A model generated the notes under the pieces. That model was not told where the DNA came from. It was given only the letters and a program-made list of their open reading frames with translations, and did not search any database. This document shows positions 51,201-55,916 of a DNA stretch of 55,916 nucleotides, piece by piece. Location: positions 1 to 55,916 of the forward strand of contig JAJUFH010000021.1 of the NCBI GenBank assembly GCA_029266035.1. The letters run 5' to 3'. The stretch's first letter is position 1. Each line of letters opens with the position of its first letter. Source of the DNA: Sinomicrobium sp. (lineage in GTDB: Bacteria > Bacteroidota > Bacteroidia > Flavobacteriales > Flavobacteriaceae). The position numbers and the translations under genes are program-made.

Positions 51201-52166
51201 TTAGGGTAAGTCGTTTATGACTGATATAAGAGTTTCGGAGCTCGCTCTTTGTGTTTCACTATGAGCAAGGGTGTAGGTAGTGTTTTCTGTGACCGTTATT
51301 TCTTTTATTCCATACCTCCATTGTCCGTCGTCTTCCGAGAGGAAAATGAGATAGGCTTGCGGTATGTCGGGAAGGGGATAAGGAGAGTGGAACATTCCAG
51401 TTTCTCTGTCGTAATGAAGTTGTGCCAGTCCATTGTTGTCGTTAGGATAGGCGATGTACACCCTGGCATTATCACTGTTGTATCCCTCCGATACCAGAAC
51501 CCGGATGTCGTTTGTGGTCTCGGAGAGTTCTACGTTTTTGCTTATAGCCCTCCATTTGCCATAGAGAAAACTGGTGATGTAATTGTCAGCTTCGACTAAG
51601 AGTCCTCCGTCTAAGGGGAGCCATGGGGCGGTTCCCTGATAGATTTCATCACCATTCCAAAGGTTCAATTCCCGATCTGTTTCTGGCAGTAGTGAAAAGG
51701 GAATGGTAATCAGCATTTCGCAGTTGCTGAAGAGCTCGGAATCACCTTGGTAAAGGTGAACACTAAAGAAGGCCCCTATATTGAGTAAAGCCGTAATATC
51801 TGTGTTAGTCCTGGCCCATGAAGGAATGCTGGCGAGAAGGGTAGTTCTCCGGTCGTAATACTGAAGAAATTTCAAACTTACTTCTCCGTCGACTGATGTT
51901 CCGTCTACGGTGTTCACACAGTTAGGGTAAACGCGGATTTGTGTTCCCTTAGCGGAGGTCGCATACAGCCCTTCGTTGGTGTTAAACACAAAGGTTTCTG
52001 CCAGACTATCCGTAAACTGTTGTTGTAATCGCTGAAAGTCTTCTCTTGTAGGCGGGTTGAAACTTGTGTTTTCCGGAGGGTCATCGCAACAGGTTTTGCG
52101 ATCACAACTACCGAGTAATGGATAAAGAAATAGTATAAAAACACAAGGGAATATTACAGTCCTCAT
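51201..52166 (-). CDS. Lipoprotein of the CHAT operon
   Basis: A 321-residue lipoprotein (LLGSC lipobox; further cysteines in CDRKTCCDD just behind). The mature part is beta-rich, with SAKGTQIRVYPNCVN and DGEVSLKFLQYYDRRTTLL, a pattern seen in many Bacteroidota surface proteins of unknown function. A Thr/Ser-rich C-terminus follows. It is the first gene of the unit leading to the PKD and CHAT genes. The start MRTVIFPC was chosen over an ATG eight codons upstream because of the signal peptide. Confidence 0.75.
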   Translation of the reverse strand: MRTVIFPCVFILFLYPLLGSCDRKTCCDDPPENTSFNPPTREDFQRLQQQFTDSLAETFVFNTNEGLYATSAKGTQIRVYPNCVNTVDGTSVDGEVSLKFLQYYDRRTTLLASIPSWARTNTDITALLNIGAFFSVHLYQGDSELFSNCEMLITIPFSLLPETDRELNLWNGDEIYQGTAPWLPLDGGLLVEADNYITSFLYGKWRAISKNVELSETTNDIRVLVSEGYNSDNARVYIAYPNDNNGLAQLHYDRETGMFHSPYPLPDIPQAYLIFLSEDDGQWRYGIKEITVTENTTYTLAHSETQRASSETLISVINDLP

Positions 52167-52266
52167 ATTGGAATTGGTTTTGGTTAGCAATTCAAAAATA
52201 GGAAAAAACTTGATAGAGAGGGGTTTTCTTTTATTTTGTTCCTCCTAGCCCGGTTACAAACAGTTT

Positions 52267-52305
52267 GAAATCCCGCTCCGAAATGACATACGGAAGCGGG
52301 ATTTC
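52267..52305 (-). terminator. Hairpin behind the first paralogous lipoprotein gene
   Basis: A long stem, GAAATCCCGCTCCG (52267-52280) with CGGAAGCGGGATTTC (52291-52305), one bulged base. It lies downstream of the gene ending at 52372, with only a weak T-run. Confidence 0.6.
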
Positions 52306-52371
52306 TTCACTAATGAACCTAAAAAAATAGTGTTGTGGAGATCCTTTTATGGTATTGATGATATTTCTTTG

Positions 52372-53217
52372 TTACCACAGCCAATCGAAGAATTCAACTA
52401 CAGCTGAGGCTGCACTGGCTGCTCCTGCTCCAATACCTGCCCCTGGACCTGCGCCTACGCCGCCGGCAAATGCTCCTGTTATCGCTCCGCCGATTGCTCC
52501 TTCTACGTCTGATTTTCCCACACATTTCCAGCAGTATTCCGCAGCTAAACTTTCATCGGCATTAGACCAATTGCTTTGCGATTTTAACACGTGCATTTCA
52601 TTGTGCCAATATGCGGCCGAATGGCGTGCCACGGTAGCGTAATTTAAAAGAGCGTATTTTTCAATTTCGTCCATTCTGGTATCTTCGAGTATTTTTGCTT
52701 CTGCGGCTTTGATTTCCTCTATGTATTTCAGAATACGATCTGTAGCCTCTCCTTCTTCAACATCGTCTAACGTCAATAAGGTAGGGAAGGGCCACTTAAT
52801 AATGTCGCAAAGTATTGGAATATCGAAGTATTTACATAATCTGGATATAGATTCAGATCCCGGATAGTGTATTTTAGCTTCAGCATAGAAGTCGAATACT
52901 TTGTGGTAAATCTCGATATCTGATGCTTCAAAGTCTATCTTTTTTACACTGTGAAACTCCTCTATTAAGGAGAAGAGCTTTTCACGGTTCATCTCTTTAG
53001 AACTGAGGTCGACTCGGGTGATGAAGAAATCTAGGAACTCGTTGTGCAGCATCCCTTGATCGTCGTAGGGGTTCTTTTCATAGCGCATTTCACTTACTTT
53101 GATTTCTCGTTCTTTTTTTTCAATCGGCAGAGGAGTATTATCGTCTTCCTGATCGCAAGAAACTACTACTGTGAGTACTGTACATATGGCTAAGGCCATT
53201 TTAAATAACTTTTTCAT
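52372..53217 (-). CDS. Paralogous lipoprotein A with four Cys and glycine-zipper tail
   Basis: A 281-residue lipoprotein (lipid Cys21, VVSC). Paralogous to the gene at 53366. Shared marks are NPYDDQGMLHNEFLDF (49-64), LLNYATVARHSAAYWHN (190-206), a Cys pair at 128 and 137, and a CxxC pair (CWKC, 229-232). After it comes a Gly/Ala-rich stretch (237-275) with GxxxG-like spacing, hydrophobic enough to insert in a membrane, as in bacteriocin-like or glycine-zipper proteins. No enzyme motif is seen. The upstream block at 53257-53315 is shared with the paralog. Confidence 0.75.
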   Translation of the reverse strand: MKKLFKMALAICTVLTVVVSCDQEDDNTPLPIEKKEREIKVSEMRYEKNPYDDQGMLHNEFLDFFITRVDLSSKEMNREKLFSLIEEFHSVKKIDFEASDIEIYHKVFDFYAEAKIHYPGSESISRLCKYFDIPILCDIIKWPFPTLLTLDDVEEGEATDRILKYIEEIKAAEAKILEDTRMDEIEKYALLNYATVARHSAAYWHNEMHVLKSQSNWSNADESLAAEYCWKCVGKSDVEGAIGGAITGAFAGGVGAGPGAGIGAGAASAASAVVEFFDWLW

Positions 53218-53256
53218 CTTGTTTTGATTTTGAATTATCCTACTCTGTTTTTTTTA

Positions 53257-53315
53257 AAGGTTTTTCAGAACCCACCTTTGTTTTTATATATATCAAGAGA
53301 TAAAATTTTTGTTAC
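53257..53315 (-). promoter_or_regulatory. Conserved upstream block of lipoprotein gene A
   Basis: About 60 bases align with 54232-54294 in front of the paralog at roughly 80 percent identity by eye. On the minus strand the block begins with GTAAC and a T-rich spacer (TTTTATCTCT), then a TATA-like stretch and ACAAAG. The GTAAC at a -35-like position fits an ECF sigma promoter. Confidence 0.5.
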
Positions 53316-53365
53316 CTCTAATACGACTATTTTTTTGCAAATTTTGAAATTAGGGGTGATAACGA

Positions 53366-54193
53366 CTAATAAAGCATGAATACTGCGCTTGCGTAAGCCC
53401 CGAGAATAGCCCCTGTAGTATCGTTTAATAGTGCACTCCCCACAGCGGTAGCAACAGCGTCTACGCGCACTACATCGCACAAATAGCATGGTCCTATAGC
53501 GGCTACACTTTGTTCGGCAAACTCGTACCAGTCGCTTTTCGATTTTTGTACGCGCATTACGTTGTGCCAATAGCCCGCAGAATACCTTGCTACTGCAGTG
53601 TAGTTTAATAGGGCAATGCGCTCTTCATCATTCAGTTCACTGTTCTCCAGTATCTTGTTTTCTTCGGTTTTGATAGATTGCAGATAGTTGAGGGCGCGTT
53701 CGGTGTCGGTGAGATTTTCATCGTCATTTCCCTCACTGTTAAAAAACGGATCGGGCCAAGTAGGTGAGGGGTTATAAGGGCCAGGAGTCCCGATATTGCA
53801 TAAGAAAGGTACGTATTCGCAAAGATTTAAGATCAGATTGTCACCGTACATATTCGCTTCTTCAAAGATATATATGGCTTCTTTAAAGGTTCCGATGTCT
53901 ACGGTGTTAAAATCCATTTTCTTAGATTCGTAAAATTCTTTTGTAATTGCAATCCAACGATCGGGATTGATGTCTTTTACGTCTTCCGTATGCGCTATGT
54001 AGAAATCGAGTAATTCGTTGTGTATCACCCCCTGTTCGTCATAAGGGTTTTTTTCATTGCACATTTCTTTTGCAGTAATTTCCCGTTCTTCTTTTTTTTG
54101 GGTCAGATCTAGATCTTCATCTGCTTGGGTAGTATCGCAGGAGATCATTAGAGAACCCAGGATTAAGGCAGTTGTAAAAAATAAATTTTTCAT
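53366..54193 (-). CDS. Paralogous lipoprotein B with four Cys and small-residue tail
   Basis: A 275-residue lipoprotein (lipid Cys19, MISC). It shares NPYDEQGVIHNELLDFYI (49-66), LLNYTAVARYSAGYWHN (195-211) and a Cys pair at 125 and 132 with paralog A. A CxxC pair (CYLC, 236-239) precedes a small-residue-rich stretch (243-272) that is less glycine-rich than in A. A Pro-rich insert (137-150) is unique to B. Function is unknown. It lies next to and divergent from the ECF sigma gene. Confidence 0.75.
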   Translation of the reverse strand: MKNLFFTTALILGSLMISCDTTQADEDLDLTQKKEEREITAKEMCNEKNPYDEQGVIHNELLDFYIAHTEDVKDINPDRWIAITKEFYESKKMDFNTVDIGTFKEAIYIFEEANMYGDNLILNLCEYVPFLCNIGTPGPYNPSPTWPDPFFNSEGNDDENLTDTERALNYLQSIKTEENKILENSELNDEERIALLNYTAVARYSAGYWHNVMRVQKSKSDWYEFAEQSVAAIGPCYLCDVVRVDAVATAVGSALLNDTTGAILGAYASAVFMLY

Positions 54194-54231
54194 TACATTT
54201 TAATTTTAGATTTGTTTCTACTTTAATTTTT

Positions 54232-54294
54232 AAGGTTTTTCGGAAACCATCTTTGTTTTTCTATCTATACATCCAGAGATAAAAGATTTGTTAC
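54232..54294 (-). promoter_or_regulatory. Conserved upstream block of lipoprotein gene B
   Basis: Second copy of the block described for gene A: GTAAC, TTTTATCTCT, TATA-like bases and ACAAAG on the minus strand, 39 to 101 bases ahead of the start. It differs from copy A by a 3-4 base insertion in the middle. It lies between gene B and the divergent sigma-factor gene. Confidence 0.5.
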
Positions 54295-54352
54295 CCATAT
54301 CTGAAAAACTTTTTTATTTTAGTACTTTAATCCGCTAATAGACCGAAGAGGT

Positions 54353-54940
54353 ATGGCAGACAAGAAAGTGCACGACGACCAGAAGTATATAGAGGGACTG
54401 CTACAGAACGATGTTCGGGTTGTAAATGCTATTTACGAAAAATTTGTACCTAAAGTGGTTCGCTATATCTGCAATAATAGCGGAGATGCTTCGTCTGCTG
54501 AAGATGTTGTGCAAGAGGTGTTACTCGTTATATACAAACAGGCGAGAGACAAAGGATTACAGCTTAGCTGTCCGTTTGACGCTTACTTTTTCCTGCTTTG
54601 TAAGCGGCGATGGTTAAACGAGCTAAAAAAACTTTCCGGAAGAGAGGTAACAATGGGAGAGCAGGAGGTATATAAAGATGAAGGGGCTGAAATCCTGCTT
54701 GCCGAAACCTGTGTAGAAGAAGAGAAAGAAAAGATCTTTACCGCGATGTTTCAACGGCTTGGTGAGGTGTGTAAGGAGTTACTCCAGATTAGTTTTCGAT
54801 TGAAGTCTATGGAAGACGTAGCTGAGAAAATGGGAATAACATATGCCTATGCGCGAAAGAAAAAATCACTTTGTACCGGTAAACTGGCCGAAATGATTCG
54901 TCAGTCTCCGGAATATAAAAAATTAAAATCCTCTCTCTGA
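54353..54940 (+). CDS. ECF-type RNA polymerase sigma factor
   Basis: A 195-residue sigma factor with only regions 2 and 4. Region 2 includes SSAEDVVQEVLLVIYKQ (52-68) and the DNA-melting segment around CKRRWLNELKK (83-93). Region 4 has a helix-turn-helix (SMEDVAEKMGITYAYARKKKS, 152-172). Region 3 is absent. Its stop codon overlaps the next start (TGATG), which implies translational coupling to the putative anti-sigma gene. It is divergent from lipoprotein gene B and may control both paralogs. Confidence 0.88.
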   Translation: MADKKVHDDQKYIEGLLQNDVRVVNAIYEKFVPKVVRYICNNSGDASSAEDVVQEVLLVIYKQARDKGLQLSCPFDAYFFLLCKRRWLNELKKLSGREVTMGEQEVYKDEGAEILLAETCVEEEKEKIFTAMFQRLGEVCKELLQISFRLKSMEDVAEKMGITYAYARKKKSLCTGKLAEMIRQSPEYKKLKSSL

Positions 54941-55686
54941 TGGACGAAATGGACGTAATATTATTTGAGGCCTATCTTTCCGAAAATCTTTCGATTTCGG
55001 AAAGAGGGGAAATGGAGCGACGCTTAGAGCAGGATGCAGATTTTAGAGAAGCTTTTGAGGCTTTTCGGGAAATTCATAGCTATTTGGAGGCTACTTTTGG
55101 AAGAGAAGCTGAAACGGAGGCTTTCAAAGAAACGCTAAGCGAGGCCTCTGCTGCTTATTTTGAGAATGAGAGGGTACGGAGTTTATCCAATGTCCGTGAG
55201 AAGGGGAGAATAAAACTATGGCAGTTTGCCGTAGCGGCATCCATACTACTGCTCTTGGGTATTTTTATTTCCCAGAACTTTACATCGCCTTCTTATGAGG
55301 ATTACGCACATTATCCTCAGATTAGTCTAGCCGTAAGAGGAGATAGCAATGCTGTACTACAACAGGCAGAACAGGCTTTTAATACCGGAGATTACACTGA
55401 AGCGGCAGCACTTTTCGGAAGTCTTCCGGAAGAAGAACGCAAGCAGCCTGAAATTGTGCTGTATCACGCTATAAGCCTGGTGGAACAAGGGGAGTATGAG
55501 AGGGCCGATGGAATGTTTAAAACTCTTTTTGAGTCGACCTCGGCGTTTAAAAACGATGCTATGTGGTACGGAGGACTAAGCCTGCTTAAACAGAATAGGG
55601 TAGAAGCGTGTAAAACACTGCTTGAACAAATACCTGAAAGTTCTGAATATTTTGACACTGCTAAAAAACTGCTCAAAAAACTGTAA
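54940..55686 (+). CDS. Putative anti-sigma factor with periplasmic TPR domain
   Basis: A 248-residue protein. The N-terminal part (1-60: ILFEAYLSENLSISERGEME) resembles the short helical sigma-binding domain of anti-sigma factors. A span at 93-111 crosses the inner membrane. The C-terminal part (138-240) holds two or three TPR-like repeats (LQQAEQAFNTGDYTEAAALF, VEQGEYERADGMFKTLF) that should face the periplasm. It is coupled to the ECF sigma gene through a TGATG overlap. No sigma-binding residues can be proven from sequence, but layout and order fit the group. Confidence 0.8.
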   Translation: MDEMDVILFEAYLSENLSISERGEMERRLEQDADFREAFEAFREIHSYLEATFGREAETEAFKETLSEASAAYFENERVRSLSNVREKGRIKLWQFAVAASILLLLGIFISQNFTSPSYEDYAHYPQISLAVRGDSNAVLQQAEQAFNTGDYTEAAALFGSLPEEERKQPEIVLYHAISLVEQGEYERADGMFKTLFESTSAFKNDAMWYGGLSLLKQNRVEACKTLLEQIPESSEYFDTAKKLLKKL

Positions 55687-55737
55687 GGGGTTTAGTGGAA
55701 TACAGGAAATATCAAAACAAAAACGCCGGAATTACTT

Positions 55738-55874
55738 GGCACATTCAGAATTAAATAAACATTTGTAATTCAGCGTATTAATCCGTAATTTAGAGAAACA
55801 AAACCCCGAAAATTGGCCAAAGTGCCAAAAAACGGGGTTTTTCTATTCTACGTGTCTATGAAATTACAAAGAAT
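55738..55874. repeat. Right copy of the window-flanking inverted repeat
   Basis: Inverted copy of 1-137 with 3 mismatches. A core hairpin with arms AAAACCCCG (55800-55808) and CGGGGTTTT (55833-55841) is framed by TTTGTAATT (55762-55770) and AATTACAAA (55862-55870). Outside, CGGAATTAC occurs directly on both sides (55727-55735 and 55877-55885), like a target duplication. The hairpin with its T-run may also end transcription of the anti-sigma gene. The last 31 bases (55886-55916) hold nothing I can support. Confidence 0.88.
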
Positions 55875-55916
55875 TTCGGAATTACAACACACATTTTCAT
55901 TTTTATCTTCCACGGA

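Noticed and set aside
46534-52166. CHAT operon as a type III-E CRISPR (Craspase) locus
   Set aside because: No Cas genes or repeats are near, and the CHAT protein carries a signal peptide and membrane anchor, so it works outside the cytoplasm.

Overview
The window looks like a chromosomal segment of a Flavobacteriaceae bacterium (phylum Bacteroidota). Signs of this are the -7 element TAnnTTTG in front of many genes, weak or absent Shine-Dalgarno sites, family-typical proteins (long NusB, HPRT-adenylate kinase fusion, cyclophilin-FKBP fusion, DUF3276, DUF4136, DUF4159, flavobacterial LptD and TamB), many lipoproteins, and a TonB-dependent receptor. No rRNA, tRNA, prophage, transposase or CRISPR array was found. 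The two ends of the window carry the same 137-base sequence in opposite orientation (3 mismatches), so the segment is bounded by copies of a hairpin-bearing, MITE-like interspersed repeat; this may simply be where a draft contig broke.

Layout. 0.2-2.4 kb: aquaporin, small membrane proteins and an Smr-domain protein. 2.5-9.7 kb: a two-domain peptidyl-prolyl isomerase, a repeat lipoprotein, a 1-Cys peroxiredoxin, a thioredoxin-like protein, a CsaA-type tRNA-binding protein, a large M14 metallopeptidase and a Pur-alpha-like protein. 9.8-20.5 kb: housekeeping genes (ABC exporter, nusB-DUF1573-yajC, pepT, osmC, hpt-adk fusion with obg, hsp20, sucC). 20.9-22.1 kb: lysA. 22.2-28.1 kb: a same-strand cluster whose products point to copper handling: a Cys-rich secreted protein, a coiled-coil lipoprotein, a YtkA-like lipoprotein, a TonB receptor with the CxxxM and HxM motifs of OprC-type copper receptors, an MbnP-family lipoprotein with the MxW/GYRF signature, and a di-heme MbnH/CcpA-type peroxidase. 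28.1-35.2 kb: DUF4159, rsmE, tsaD and tamB. 35.2-41.1 kb: a sodium:solute symporter, a 1-kb gene graveyard holding the decayed 3' end of a long Bacteroidota-type nagB and a second unidentified remnant, then pfkA, gap and a BadF-type N-acetylglucosamine kinase. 41.1-46.6 kb: RidA, LptD, a SPOR-tailed amidase and an SGNH hydrolase.

46.5-55.7 kb is the least understood part. A three-gene operon (lipoprotein, PKD/outer-membrane protein, membrane-anchored TPR-CHAT protease with an intact His/Cys dyad) is followed by two paralogous lipoproteins (four conserved Cys, small-residue-rich tail) that share a strongly conserved upstream block. Next come an ECF sigma factor and a translationally coupled membrane TPR protein that is probably its anti-sigma factor. 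A working model is that the sigma factor drives the two lipoprotein genes through the shared block, and that the periplasmic TPR of the anti-sigma protein is sensed or cleaved by the CHAT protease. This is inference from layout and domains only.
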